Positions 23,942-32,376 of a DNA stretch of 41,006 bases are shown one piece after another. The position numbers and the translations under genes are program-made. How positions within the stretch are numbered: the stretch's first letter is position 1; the number at the start of each line of letters is the position of its first letter. The notes under the pieces were generated by a model, which was not told the DNA's origin, did not search any database, and worked only from the letters and a program-made list of their open reading frames with translations. Source of the stretch: Nitrospinota bacterium (GTDB lineage Bacteria > Nitrospinota_A > UBA7883 > JADGGD01); contig JADGCD010000003.1 in the NCBI GenBank assembly GCA_015229165.1, forward strand, positions 1 to 41,006, in the 5' to 3' direction.

Positions 23942-24000
23942 AAAGGGCCGGTCCGCGCCGTCTCCCCCGACGTCGAACAACGGATCGGCCCTTTCTCTTT
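23942..24000 (+). terminator. Terminator-like stem followed by T-rich run
   Basis: AAAGGGCCGGTCCG (23942-23955) pairs with CGGATCGGCCCTTT (23981-23994), 14 pairs with one G-T, around a 25-base loop. The right arm runs into CTCTTTTTC. The loop is longer than usual. It would end transcripts of the structured region or of the binding-protein gene before the sdh promoter. Confidence 0.55.
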
Positions 24001-24052
24001 TTCGTCCCCGACAACGACGCAGGAGGACAGCGCCACGGCAGGTCGAGTTTCC

Positions 24053-24081
24053 GTGACAAGTCGGCGCACATCCATTAAAAT
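24053..24081 (+). promoter_or_regulatory. Sigma-70 promoter of sdhABE
   Basis: GTGACA (24053-24058, one mismatch to TTGACA), a 17-base spacer and TAAAAT (24076-24081, one mismatch to TATAAT) lie about 80 bases before the sdhA ATG, downstream of the terminator-like stem. Confidence 0.65.
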
Positions 24082-24161
24082 GACCGCTTGTTCTTCTCCC
24101 CCTGCCGCAGGCCGGCCCGAAACCGGAAACGCGGCGACGAATTCGATTTGAGCGAGGAAAT

Positions 24162-25877
24162 ATGTACTCACACGACGTAGTCATCGTCGGCTCCGGTCTG
24201 GCGGGCTTGCGCGCCGCCATGGAGCTGGCCGGACACCTGGACGTGGCCGTGGTCACCAAGGTCTACCCCTCCCGCAGCCACTCCGGCGCCGCGCAGGGGG
24301 GAGTGGCCGCCGCCTTGGGGAACATGGACGGCGACACCCCGGAAGCCCACCTCTACGACACCGTCAAGGGTTCCGACTTTCTGGCCGACCAGGACGCCGC
24401 CGAAATCCTGACCTCCGACGCCATTCGCACGATCTACGAGATGGAGCACTTCGGATGCCCTTTCTCACGGACCCCGGAGAACAAGATCGCCCAGCGGGCG
24501 TTCGGCGGCCACTCCTACCAGCGGGCCTGCTACTCCGCCGACCGGACCGGCCACGCCCTCCTGCACACCCTGTTCGAGCAGACCTACCGGCAGGGGGGGA
24601 ACATCCAGATCTATTCCGAATGGTACATGCTGCGCCTCATTGTGGAGGAGGGAATCGCCCGCGGCATCGTGGCCATGGACATCCAGACTGGGCGGATCGA
24701 AGTCTTCCGGGCCAAGACGGTCCTCTTCGCCACCGGCGGCTACGGCCGGGCCTACAAGATCACCAGCAACGCCTTCGCCAACACCGGCGACGGCATCTCC
24801 GCCGCCTATCGGGCCGGCATTCCCCTGATGGACATGGAGTTCGTCCAATTCCATCCCACCGGTCTCTACCAGCACGGCATCCTCCTCTCCGAGGCCGCCC
24901 GGGGCGAGGGGGGCTATCTCCTCAACGGTAACGGCGAGCGGTTTATGCAGAAATACGCTCCCAGCAAGATGGAGCTGGGGCCGCGCGACATCGTCTCCCG
25001 CTCGGAGCAGACCGAGATTAACGAAGGACGGGGCGCCGGGCCGAACAAGGATTACGTCTACCTCGACCTTCGGCATCTGGGGCGCGAGAAAATCATGGAG
25101 CGGCTGCCGCAGGTCTACCATCTGGCGAAAGACTTCATCGGCGTCGACGCCGCCGAAGCGCCGGTGCCGATCCAGCCGACGGCCCACTACTCGATGGGGG
25201 GCATCCCCGCCGACAAGGACTGCCAGGTATTGCTCGACGAGAAGGGGAACAAGGTCACCGGCTTCTACGCCGCCGGGGAATGCTCCTGCATCTCGGTCCA
25301 CGGCGCCAACCGGCTGGGCACCAACTCGTTGCTGGACGCGCTGGTCTTCGGCCGCCGGGCGGGCAAATCGATCCTGGCCGCCACCGAGGGCGCCTCGTTC
25401 GCCCCGGTGGACGAGAAAAAGGAACTGGCCGCCGCCCGCCGGGAGATCGATTCCCTGCTGCACAACGGCGCCACCGAAGATCTCCACGCCATCCGCGAAG
25501 AGCTCAAAGAGACCATGACCCTCAAGGTCGGCGTCTACCGCAACGGCGAGCAGATGAAAGAAGCCCACGGCACGATCAAGGAATTGCAGGCGCGGTTCGT
25601 CAACGTCCGGGTGGACGACCGCCGGAAGAACTTCAACACCAACCTGCTGGAAGCCCTCGAACTGGGGCATATGCTGGAATACTCCGAGCTGATCGTGGCC
25701 GGGGCCGAGGTCCGCACCGAATCGCGCGGCGCCCACGCCCGGGACGACTACCCCACCCGCGACGACGAGAATTGGCTCGCCCACACGCTGGCGTTCAGGA
25801 AAGACGACGGCGGCTACGAGCTGAAGTACAAACCGGTGACCATCACCCGCTTCAAGCCTGTCGAGAGGACGTACTGA
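24162..25877 (+). CDS. sdhA: Succinate dehydrogenase/fumarate reductase flavoprotein subunit
   Basis: A 571-residue cytoplasmic flavoprotein. FAD-binding VVIVGSGLAGLRAAMELA opens the chain, and RSHSGAAQGGV contains the histidine (His40) expected to bind FAD covalently. Catalytic-site signatures include FVQFHPTGLY, EAARGEGGYLLN, PTAHYSMGG and VHGANRLGTNSLLDALVFGRRAG. It interconverts succinate and fumarate with the iron-sulfur and HdrB-like subunits encoded next. Its stop shares the A of the sdhB start (TGATG). Direction of catalysis cannot be told from sequence. Confidence 0.95.
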   Translation: MYSHDVVIVGSGLAGLRAAMELAGHLDVAVVTKVYPSRSHSGAAQGGVAAALGNMDGDTPEAHLYDTVKGSDFLADQDAAEILTSDAIRTIYEMEHFGCPFSRTPENKIAQRAFGGHSYQRACYSADRTGHALLHTLFEQTYRQGGNIQIYSEWYMLRLIVEEGIARGIVAMDIQTGRIEVFRAKTVLFATGGYGRAYKITSNAFANTGDGISAAYRAGIPLMDMEFVQFHPTGLYQHGILLSEAARGEGGYLLNGNGERFMQKYAPSKMELGPRDIVSRSEQTEINEGRGAGPNKDYVYLDLRHLGREKIMERLPQVYHLAKDFIGVDAAEAPVPIQPTAHYSMGGIPADKDCQVLLDEKGNKVTGFYAAGECSCISVHGANRLGTNSLLDALVFGRRAGKSILAATEGASFAPVDEKKELAAARREIDSLLHNGATEDLHAIREELKETMTLKVGVYRNGEQMKEAHGTIKELQARFVNVRVDDRRKNFNTNLLEALELGHMLEYSELIVAGAEVRTESRGAHARDDYPTRDDENWLAHTLAFRKDDGGYELKYKPVTITRFKPVERTY

Positions 25878-26839
25878 TGACCGCCACCAACGTCACCTTC
25901 AAAGTCTTCCGGTTCGACCCGGAGAAAGATACCGAAGGCCGCTATCAGGACTACACCCTGGCCGTCGCGCCGGGCGAGACCATCCTGAACTGCGTCAACC
26001 GGATCAAATGGGAGCAGGACCAGACCCTGGCCCACCGCTTCTCCTGCGGCTCGGCCATCTGCGGCTCCTGCGCCATGAAGATCAACGGCCACGCCACCCT
26101 GGTGTGCAAGACCCAGGCGATGGACAAGGTCAAGGACGGCGTCATCCGGATCGACCCCATCGGCAACCTCAAACCGCTGCGCGATCTGGTGGTCGACCTG
26201 ACCCCCTTCTGGAAATCGTTCGAGAAAGTCGAGCCGTGGCTGGCGCCGGACGCCCACAGCGCGCCGGAGAAAGAACGGCTCCAGACGCCGGAGCAGTTCG
26301 CCAAGATCGACAACTCGACGACCTGCATCATGTGCGCCGCCTGCTTCTCCGACTGCAACGTGCTGGAGGTCGACAAGCGCTACTACGGCCCGGCCACCCT
26401 GGCCAAGGCCCACCGGTTCATCTTCGACAGCCGCGACGCCCGCACCGAAGCGCGGCTTCGCAAAGTCACGGAGGAGACCGGCGTGTGGGACTGCACCCAC
26501 TGCGGCGAATGCTCCACCCGCTGCCCGACCGAAACCAAGCCGCTGGCCCGGATCAACGAAATCCGGCAGGCGGCCATGAAGGCCGGCATGCACGATACCT
26601 CCGGCGCCCGCCACGTCCTCGGTTTCCGCGAGACCGTGGGCAAACGGGGGCTGCTGGACGAAAATTACGTCCCGATCCGCTCCGTCGGCTTCTTCAATCT
26701 GGCCGGACTCCTCTCGCTGGCCCCGGTCGGATTGCGGATGCTGGCGCGCGGCAAGAACCCGCCGTTCATCCCCCACTCCATCGAAAAGGCCGGGGAAGTC
26801 CGCGCCATCTTCGCCAAGCGAGAGGAGCTCAACAAATGA
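25877..26839 (+). CDS. sdhB: Succinate dehydrogenase/fumarate reductase iron-sulfur subunit
   Basis: Starts at the ATG overlapping the sdhA stop; 320 residues, longer than classical SdhB (about 240). The N-terminal 2Fe-2S domain has FSCGSAICGSCAMKINGHATLVC. The helical domain has two four-cysteine motifs, CIMCAACFSDC and CTHCGECSTRCP. In classical SdhB the second motif lacks one cysteine and holds a 3Fe-4S cluster; here all four are present, as in HdrC-like proteins. An extra C-terminal tail of about 80 residues with a hydrophobic segment (FFNLAGLLSLAPVGLRML) may touch the membrane. Its stop overlaps the next gene by ATGA. Confidence 0.93.
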   Translation: MTATNVTFKVFRFDPEKDTEGRYQDYTLAVAPGETILNCVNRIKWEQDQTLAHRFSCGSAICGSCAMKINGHATLVCKTQAMDKVKDGVIRIDPIGNLKPLRDLVVDLTPFWKSFEKVEPWLAPDAHSAPEKERLQTPEQFAKIDNSTTCIMCAACFSDCNVLEVDKRYYGPATLAKAHRFIFDSRDARTEARLRKVTEETGVWDCTHCGECSTRCPTETKPLARINEIRQAAMKAGMHDTSGARHVLGFRETVGKRGLLDENYVPIRSVGFFNLAGLLSLAPVGLRMLARGKNPPFIPHSIEKAGEVRAIFAKREELNK

Positions 26840-27711
26840 AGTACGCTCTCTTTACCGGATGCGTCGCAAAAGGGGCCGGCCGGGAACTGCTGACCGCCAC
26901 CATGAAGGCGCTGGCCAAGCTCGGCATCGAAGCCGAAGAGATGAAAGACGCCGCCTGCTGCGGCGCCGGGGTCGTGCAGGAGGACAGCCACACCATGGCC
27001 GCTGTCCTGAACGCCCGGACCTACGCCCTGGCCGAAGAGCGGGGGCAGGACATCATGAACATCTGCACCACCTGCCAGGGGGTGCATCGCCAGACCCAGC
27101 GGGAGCTGGACGACAATCCCGCCTTCAAGGCGCTGGTCAACAAGGAGTTGGACGCCACCTGCGGCCGCCGCTACGAGGGGAAGGTGAAAATCCGCCACTT
27201 CTACGAAGTGCTGCTGCAAGAGTTCGGCATCGAGAAGCTCAAAGAGAAAGTCGTCCGCCCCCTGACCGGGGTCAAAGTGGCGCCTTTCTATGGTTGCTAC
27301 GCCGTCCGGCCCCCGGCGGAAGTCTCCGACTGTTCCGACCCGGACGATCCCGACGAGTTGGAGACGCTGATCCGCGCCCTCGGGGCCGAGCCGGTGTCGT
27401 ACGACGAGCGGCTGAAATGTTGCGGCTTCCCGGTCCTGATGATGAACAAGGACAACTCCATGAAGATGTCGGCCAACGCCGTCGCCGGGGCGCAGAAAGC
27501 CGGGGCCGACGCCATGGTCACCCCCTGCCCCTTGTGCCACCTGAACATGGACGCCTACCAGCCGGAGTTCGGCGCGGTGATGGACGAAGAGCCCCACCTC
27601 CCCGTCCTCCACTTCCCGCAGCTCGTCGCGCTGGCGCTGGGCGTGCCGGGAAAAGAGCTGGGGCTGGACAAACATATCGTCCGGATGGAAGGGACGATAG
27701 CCTCGATGTGA
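26836..27711 (+). CDS. HdrB-like (CCG-domain) membrane-associated subunit, SdhE/SdhC-type
   Basis: A 291-residue protein with two complete cysteine-rich CCG domains: FTGCV...AACCGAG...CTTC and FYGCY...KCCGFPV...CPLC. This is the pattern of heterodisulfide reductase subunit B and of the third subunit of non-classical succinate:quinone reductases and methylmenaquinol:fumarate reductases. It replaces the haem-containing membrane anchors (none are encoded here) and probably docks the SdhAB pair to the membrane. It overlaps sdhB by ATGA and is followed by a terminator. Confidence 0.9.
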   Translation: MKYALFTGCVAKGAGRELLTATMKALAKLGIEAEEMKDAACCGAGVVQEDSHTMAAVLNARTYALAEERGQDIMNICTTCQGVHRQTQRELDDNPAFKALVNKELDATCGRRYEGKVKIRHFYEVLLQEFGIEKLKEKVVRPLTGVKVAPFYGCYAVRPPAEVSDCSDPDDPDELETLIRALGAEPVSYDERLKCCGFPVLMMNKDNSMKMSANAVAGAQKAGADAMVTPCPLCHLNMDAYQPEFGAVMDEEPHLPVLHFPQLVALALGVPGKELGLDKHIVRMEGTIASM

Positions 27712-27728
27712 TTTTCGTTTCTAGCAGA

Positions 27729-27758
27729 ACGGGCCGTCCGAAAGGGCGGCCTGTTTTT
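27729..27758 (+). terminator. Rho-independent terminator after sdhABE
   Basis: ACGGGCCGTCC-GAAA-GGGCGGCCTGT forms an 11-pair stem (two G-U) with a GAAA tetraloop and a T5 run, 18 bases after the stop. The T-run overlaps the stop codon of the convergent SIR2-like gene. Confidence 0.85.
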
Positions 27759-28875
27759 ATTCGTCTAGCCACCTGTTCAGATTTGGCGCTCTAAGACTAT
27801 CGAAGATTGGGAAACATGAGATATCGGGATTTTCATCCCGAAGTGTTTCAATAAGCCGGTTTCGGAGTGAGTAATCCCCCCCATATGAACTACACGCTAT
27901 TCGTGTTTCCTTCGACACGCAATGCCGGAACAGAAGTTCAAGATAATCATCCCCCGACGCCATGGAGAATCCGACGAAGACCCACCGCTTCGAATCCCGT
28001 AGGGCGCGCTCGAAGGCGATCCACTGTTTACGCAAGACCTGATTGCCCAATCCCGGAACGGTGCTGTTGCCGATGACCTCTTCCTTGCCGGGAGGTTGGG
28101 GGACGATCATGGCTTGTCTGAAATCAAAAGGACCGGTAGTTCCCTTTCGTTGAAACCCCAGTTCATCGAACTCGGTCTTCTCGTAAGTGTTCTCCCAATG
28201 CCAATCATCGTAAGAGCCACACCCTTTTGAAAGGCTCGTCCATCCAAGCGAACCATGAGGACGGATGATTTCCATAGCTCCGTCTACCGGCACACCGTCA
28301 CCGGGATAGTACCAATGTGCCCCGAAACCATGATCAAACGTCGTGTCGAAGTTCATGTTCACGACGGCGGAGATATGACGTTCGATCCCTTTCCAAAAGG
28401 TTGGGTACTTAGACCCATACAACTTCAAATGATGAGGATCATACACGTCATGGAAAAGCACCCGCAGTTCCCAGATGGCGCATTCGACAATGTAGTAATC
28501 ATGCAGTGTATGGGGAATGGAGTAATGTCCCTGCTGGAAGATATACCTTTGGGGCCACTCGTGGTTTCCCAGCTTATGAAACGTATCTACGATCTTCTGG
28601 TCAAGCCGAACAACACCCGCTCTCACCAACCCCCTCAAGTTGAACAGGGCGTTCCATGTCTTGCAAAGACTGCAGTGCTCAGTGGCTGGGATAAACTCGC
28701 GAAAAATATTCAGTAACGGGTATCCTTGTTCGCCCAACAGCCCGTAGACAATCGGCGATTCAAAGAACCCGGAATCGGTCGGCAACCGTTCCCCATCCCT
28801 CGTTACCCCCGACCCGACTGTCGCGCCGGAGCCAATGACAAGTACCGTATCTTTTTCCATTTCAATATTTTCCAT
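27757..28875 (-). CDS. Orphan SIR2-like NAD-domain protein
   Basis: A 372-residue protein with SIR2-like fold marks: the N-terminal nucleotide-binding VLVIGSGATVGSG, the NMNFDTTFDHGF strand (in place of the usual TTNYD), RPHGSLGW (the catalytic-type His-Gly) and the late VFVGFSMASGDDYLE. Proteins of this SIR2_2 type often degrade NAD in phage defence, alone or with partners. The gene is visibly AT-richer than its neighbours, uses different codons and sits alone between sdh and hsp20, which suggests horizontal gain. No partner gene (helicase, Argonaute, HerA) is adjacent. A defence role is inferred only from family and composition. Confidence 0.75.
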   Translation of the reverse strand: MENIEMEKDTVLVIGSGATVGSGVTRDGERLPTDSGFFESPIVYGLLGEQGYPLLNIFREFIPATEHCSLCKTWNALFNLRGLVRAGVVRLDQKIVDTFHKLGNHEWPQRYIFQQGHYSIPHTLHDYYIVECAIWELRVLFHDVYDPHHLKLYGSKYPTFWKGIERHISAVVNMNFDTTFDHGFGAHWYYPGDGVPVDGAMEIIRPHGSLGWTSLSKGCGSYDDWHWENTYEKTEFDELGFQRKGTTGPFDFRQAMIVPQPPGKEEVIGNSTVPGLGNQVLRKQWIAFERALRDSKRWVFVGFSMASGDDYLELLFRHCVSKETRIACSSYGGDYSLRNRLIETLRDENPDISCFPIFDSLRAPNLNRWLDE

Positions 28876-28933
28876 ACCTGTTTCATCCTACTTTACCACT
28901 TTCGAGCGACGCTCTTTTTGCGTCGCCCATCGC

Positions 28934-28961
28934 TTGACACCCGATTCCCCCCGTTTTATCT
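28934..28961 (+). promoter_or_regulatory. Promoter of hsp20 (sigma-70 or heat-shock type)
   Basis: A perfect TTGACA (28934-28939) is followed after 16 bases by TTATCT. The CTTGACA...CCCCCCGTTT arrangement also resembles a sigma-32 promoter (CTTGAA...CCCCAT), though the spacing is a little short. Either would fit the Hsp20 gene about 100 bases downstream. Confidence 0.5.
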
Positions 28962-29064
28962 CGAAAGCGAAGAGAGCCAACGACGGCTCGGGGGCTGTGG
29001 GAGCCGACAAAAACGGACAGACCGCCCGACCCCCAGGGTGGACGATTGAATGATGGAGGTCACC

Positions 29065-29502
29065 ATGACACTGATTCGCAGAAGGGAACAGGGACTGGCG
29101 CGGCCTGCGGACTTTGATCCGTTCGGCGCCCTCTCGCTCCTCGACGAGTTCTGGCCCATGGCCCGGATGAACGAGGAGACCGGCTATCTCCCCACCATGG
29201 AGGTCAAAGAGACCGACGACGCCTACGCGATCCGGCTGGAACTCCCCGGCGTCGCCAAGGAGGACGTGAGGGTCCAGTTTGAAAACGGCATCCTGACCGT
29301 CTCCGGCGAAAAGAGGGACACCACCGAGGAGAAGTCCGAGCGGGTCTATCGCTCCGAAATCCGGTACGGCGCCTTCACCCGGTCGCTCCGGTTCAAGGAG
29401 GTCGACGGCGAGAAAATCAGCGCGAAACACGAGAACGGCGTCCTGACGGTCACCGTGCCGAAGAGCGCCAAGGTCCAGCCGAGGGCCATCGAAATCGCCT
29501 GA
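29065..29502 (+). CDS. Hsp20/alpha-crystallin small heat-shock protein
   Basis: Start chosen at ATG 29065 because GGAGG lies 5 bases upstream; the ORF-track start at 29050 would overlap that site. The product has 145 residues: an N-terminal arm (FGALSLLDEFW), an alpha-crystallin domain (about 43-140) with YAIRLELPGVAKEDVRV, GILTVSGEKR and the closing ENGVLTVTVPK, then a short tail. It is an ATP-independent holdase chaperone. It stands alone, divergent from the SIR2-like gene. Confidence 0.93.
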   Translation: MTLIRRREQGLARPADFDPFGALSLLDEFWPMARMNEETGYLPTMEVKETDDAYAIRLELPGVAKEDVRVQFENGILTVSGEKRDTTEEKSERVYRSEIRYGAFTRSLRFKEVDGEKISAKHENGVLTVTVPKSAKVQPRAIEIA

Positions 29503-29522
29503 GCGGCCATGGCGCCCCGCGT

Positions 29523-29552
29523 CGCGGGGAGACACCAGTCGGTCTCCCCGCG
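29523..29552. terminator. Strong hairpin between convergent genes
   Basis: CGCGGGGAGAC (29523-29533) pairs perfectly with GTCTCCCCGCG (29542-29552) around an 8-base loop, between the hsp20 stop and the stop of the convergent lipoprotein gene. No T-run is present on either strand, so termination efficiency is uncertain. Confidence 0.5.
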
Positions 29553-29557
29553 CGCGC

Positions 29558-30583
29558 CTAGAACGTCAGCCGCACCCGCCACGTCGTATTGTTCTCGCCG
29601 CGATAGTAGAGGTAAAGCCGGTCTCCCTCCACCAGAAGTTCCGGCCCGTCGTAGCCGAAGCCGAGGGTGGGGTTTTCCAGTAATGGATTGCCGCTCCACC
29701 GTTTCCAACCCCGGTCGATATAGGCCGACCGGAGGATCGACGTCCCCCACCAACTCGACTCAAACCGGGGCGAACGCTCCGGCGTCACCGGCAACGCCGT
29801 CGCCCATTCATACGCCATGTAGTACCAGTTCCCCACCTTCACCACCGACGACCGGGCGCCGACGGTCCCGCTCTCCCATGCCTCGATCAGATCGAGAAAC
29901 GGTGTCGGCTGGCAGGTGAGCGCATCGAGCCGCTGCCCTGTGGCGTAGCCGATCCTGACGCTCCACGGTTCCCGCTTCGTCATGTGATACCAGACATGCC
30001 ACCGGCTCCCGTCGTGATACAGGGTCGGCGTGCCGACGTCGACGTCGGCGTAGTCAGCGCCGGGGGTGGGGACGCCCGGCATCAGCAGGCGCGACGGATC
30101 GTCGTCGGGGCGAATCGCCGGCCCCCGTTTCTCCCATGTCGTCCCGTCGCTCGACGTGGCCCAGCAGACGCTGTTAATGTCTTCGACGGCGGCTTTCCCT
30201 TCATAGAGCATGTGCCACGTTCCATCGACCTGCGCCACCGCCGGGAAGCTGGCCTGAAGCCGGTCGTACCACTCCCCTTTAAGCAAGACTTTGCCGCAAA
30301 AGGCGAAGGTCACTCCGTCTGACGAGGTGACATACCCGACGTCGTTCTCGGAGCCGTCGGTGTGGTCGATGAACCAGCCGCGCAGGAGGGGGCCGTCCCA
30401 TGCGAAGTGGGGGAAGTGGAAGCCGTCGATGGCCGCGCCGACCCGTTCGGCGGGGCCGACGGCGATGGAATGATCGAAGGGGGCGTCGGGGTTGAAGGAG
30501 TCGCCGGACGAGCCGCCGCACCGGGGGAGGGCCAGCCCCGCCGTCAGCAGGGCGGCCCCGCGCAAAAGCTGGCGCCGGTTCAT
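29558..30583 (-). CDS. Tat-type lipoprotein with five-bladed beta-propeller glycosidase-like fold
   Basis: A 341-residue protein. NRRQLLRGAALLTAGLALPRC combines a twin-arginine motif with a lipobox (Cys22). The rest has repeated Trp/Tyr-rich blades (WHMLYEGKA, WHVWYHMT, WYYMAYEWA, LYLYYRGE) and GYVTSSDG/WATSSDG turns, as in GH32/43/68/130-like propellers. Acidic residues at blade starts could be catalytic, but the class cannot be set. Its start overlaps the upstream methyltransferase stop (ATGA), so the two are coupled. Polysaccharide binding or trimming at the cell surface is a reasonable inference. Confidence 0.75.
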   Translation of the reverse strand: MNRRQLLRGAALLTAGLALPRCGGSSGDSFNPDAPFDHSIAVGPAERVGAAIDGFHFPHFAWDGPLLRGWFIDHTDGSENDVGYVTSSDGVTFAFCGKVLLKGEWYDRLQASFPAVAQVDGTWHMLYEGKAAVEDINSVCWATSSDGTTWEKRGPAIRPDDDPSRLLMPGVPTPGADYADVDVGTPTLYHDGSRWHVWYHMTKREPWSVRIGYATGQRLDALTCQPTPFLDLIEAWESGTVGARSSVVKVGNWYYMAYEWATALPVTPERSPRFESSWWGTSILRSAYIDRGWKRWSGNPLLENPTLGFGYDGPELLVEGDRLYLYYRGENNTTWRVRLTF

Positions 30584-31965
30584 TTCACCGCGACGACGGC
30601 GTAGTCCTGCGAACCGAAGAGCTGCATGTTAAGTATGGCGGCGGTCCGGTTGTACTCTTCTACCACCGGTTTCATCCACCCCGGCATGCCGCTGTCATGG
30701 GCCAGCCGCCCGAGCCGCATGTGGTCGGGGAAGGGATTGAGCCACTCGATGCGCACCTCCCGGAAGCCGCACCGTTGCAGGAGAAACTGGACCGCCATCG
30801 GGTGGACCGGCTTGTCGTGGCTGATGTCCAGATAGAAGGGGCCGGAGAGGGTGGCAAGGCTGGTGGGGTTCACCGTCTCGCAGGCCAGCGTCCCCCCGTG
30901 GGCCAGCTTGTCGTAGGCGGCCCGGAAGAAATCGACCATCACGTTCGACGGCAGATGCTCGATCACCTGAATGGCGCTGATCCCCCCCAGCGAACCGTCG
31001 GCCTGCCTCCCCAGCCAGCCGAGCAGATCGGCGTGTTCGACGGCGAGTCCCCGCTGTTTACACTCTTCCACCATCTCGTCGTTCAGGTCGATGCCGGTGG
31101 CGCCGATCCCGGCTTCGCGGTAGAGCTCCAGCAGCTCGCCCCGTCCGCAGCCGACGTCCACCACCGGGCCGGGGGCGTTTTTGAACCAGCCGGGGTAGAC
31201 GGCCAGTTTCTGGCGGATATCGTCGCGGCTGCCTCGATGCCGGTTCTCAAACAGGAGATAATCGAGGCTCTCGAACTTTTGGGCCTCGGCGGTGGCGGAG
31301 GCCAACGTCTCGGGGGCGCTCGACAATTTGTTCAGCAGCTCCACCACCCGGCGGCGCATGAAGATCACCTCCCGGTCGGCTTCGGCCATAACGCTGGAAA
31401 GCGTCGCCGCCTGCCGTTCCAGCGCGTCGGTCCGTTTTTCCCCGGCCAGCATCCGCGACTCCAGCCGCTCGGCCCGGAGCATGGCGCCGGTCATCCGGGC
31501 GGAGAGGTTGTTGAACTGCCGCTCGGCCGATTCGACGGCGCCTTTCATCTTGTCCAGCGCACGCAGGGTGTTGGCGTTGAACTCGGCCTGACGGGCAAGC
31601 TGGATGTTCAGCGTCGGCTGGACGAATTTTTGGAAGAGCTTCTTGTAGAGCGACACCAGCGAGCCCACGGCGCCGCCGCGCGGGGAGCCGGTATCGACCG
31701 GGCGGGTTACGTCCCATCCCTGGTCGAGTGCGGCGAAGATCCGGTTGCGGGCGTCCACGTCGTCGAAGAGGAGGGTGAAGTCCCGCTGGCTCTCGGTGAC
31801 GGCCAGCGTCAGATCGCGCAGGTAGGCGACTTCCTGATCGTCGTAGAGGCCGCGCGCCATTTTCTCGTCGATCCGGGCCCGGATACGCTCGGAGAGGGCG
31901 ACGGCGTCGATGTCGCCGGTGGCGGTGACAAAGGTTTTTTGGTCAGCGCCGGTCTCTTTAGTCAC
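30580..31965 (-). CDS. SAM-dependent methyltransferase with long N-terminal coiled coil
   Basis: A 461-residue protein. The first about 230 residues are mostly helical, with a long coiled-coil region (about 125-215). A class I methyltransferase domain follows, with motif I VVDVGCGRGELLELY (268-282), acidic end GIDLN and IQVIEHLP. This helical-plus-methyltransferase layout recalls proteins that methylate surface-polysaccharide ends with a coiled-coil ruler (WbdD type), although here the coiled coil is N-terminal. The coupled downstream propeller lipoprotein fits a polysaccharide role. The substrate is unknown. Confidence 0.8.
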   Translation of the reverse strand: MTKETGADQKTFVTATGDIDAVALSERIRARIDEKMARGLYDDQEVAYLRDLTLAVTESQRDFTLLFDDVDARNRIFAALDQGWDVTRPVDTGSPRGGAVGSLVSLYKKLFQKFVQPTLNIQLARQAEFNANTLRALDKMKGAVESAERQFNNLSARMTGAMLRAERLESRMLAGEKRTDALERQAATLSSVMAEADREVIFMRRRVVELLNKLSSAPETLASATAEAQKFESLDYLLFENRHRGSRDDIRQKLAVYPGWFKNAPGPVVDVGCGRGELLELYREAGIGATGIDLNDEMVEECKQRGLAVEHADLLGWLGRQADGSLGGISAIQVIEHLPSNVMVDFFRAAYDKLAHGGTLACETVNPTSLATLSGPFYLDISHDKPVHPMAVQFLLQRCGFREVRIEWLNPFPDHMRLGRLAHDSGMPGWMKPVVEEYNRTAAILNMQLFGSQDYAVVAVK

Positions 31966-31974
31966 GCGTCTTCC

Positions 31975-32376
31975 TCAAGTTATCAGAGTCAGTATCTCGT
32001 CGGGTATCCGCCGGGGGCGCATGGTTTCGTTCAGGCAGGCCATGTCGGTCCGCCCGGTCACCAGCCGCTCGCCGTCGGCGGGACGTATGATGATATAGCC
32101 GAACGAAAGGCGCGTTCCCCGGGTCACGGTCAGGGTCGTCTCCACCTCGATCAGGTCGCCATAGACCGCCGGTCGGCGGTAGTCGGCCTCAGCGTGGGTG
32201 ACGGCGAAAGTGACCCCCTTCCTGACCCACTCCGCCGGATCGACGCCGCGCGATTTAAGAAGCTGCGTCCGGGCCCGCTCGAAGTATTTCAGGTAATTGG
32301 CGTAGTATACCACCCCGCCGGTGTCGGTGTCTTCGTAGTAGATTTCGACTGGCGTGACGTGCGGGCGCTCACTCAT
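31975..32376 (-). CDS. YbgC-type acyl-CoA thioesterase
   Basis: The ATG at 32376 gives 133 residues; the ORF-track start adds a stretch lying inside mazG. The 4HBT hot-dog signature YYEDTDTGGVVYYANYLKYFERAR contains the catalytic aspartate. Such enzymes hydrolyse short- or medium-chain acyl-CoA or acyl-ACP; YbgC is often associated with the Tol-Pal system, which is not seen here. It overlaps the mazG stop by 8 bases and lies 9 bases upstream of the methyltransferase gene. Confidence 0.88.
   Translation of the reverse strand: MSERPHVTPVEIYYEDTDTGGVVYYANYLKYFERARTQLLKSRGVDPAEWVRKGVTFAVTHAEADYRRPAVYGDLIEVETTLTVTRGTRLSFGYIIIRPADGERLVTGRTDMACLNETMRPRRIPDEILTLIT

Larger units (their letters stand above)
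23625..24161 (+). other. 537-base intergenic region rich in hairpins
   Basis: No coding ORF is supported. Reading downstream: a stem CGGTCCGTCG-ACA-CGACGGACCG (23801-23823), a stem GGGTGAAT-6 nt-ATTCACCC (23867-23888), a stem CGGGACG-CC-CGTCCCG (23905-23920) and a long stem at 23942-23994 ending in a T-rich run. A sigma-70 promoter for sdhA follows. The first part (23625-23790) shows nothing definite. Confidence 0.6.

Noticed and set aside
28255-28716. 153-residue plus-strand ORF
   Set aside because: Antisense to the SIR2-like gene; no recognisable features.
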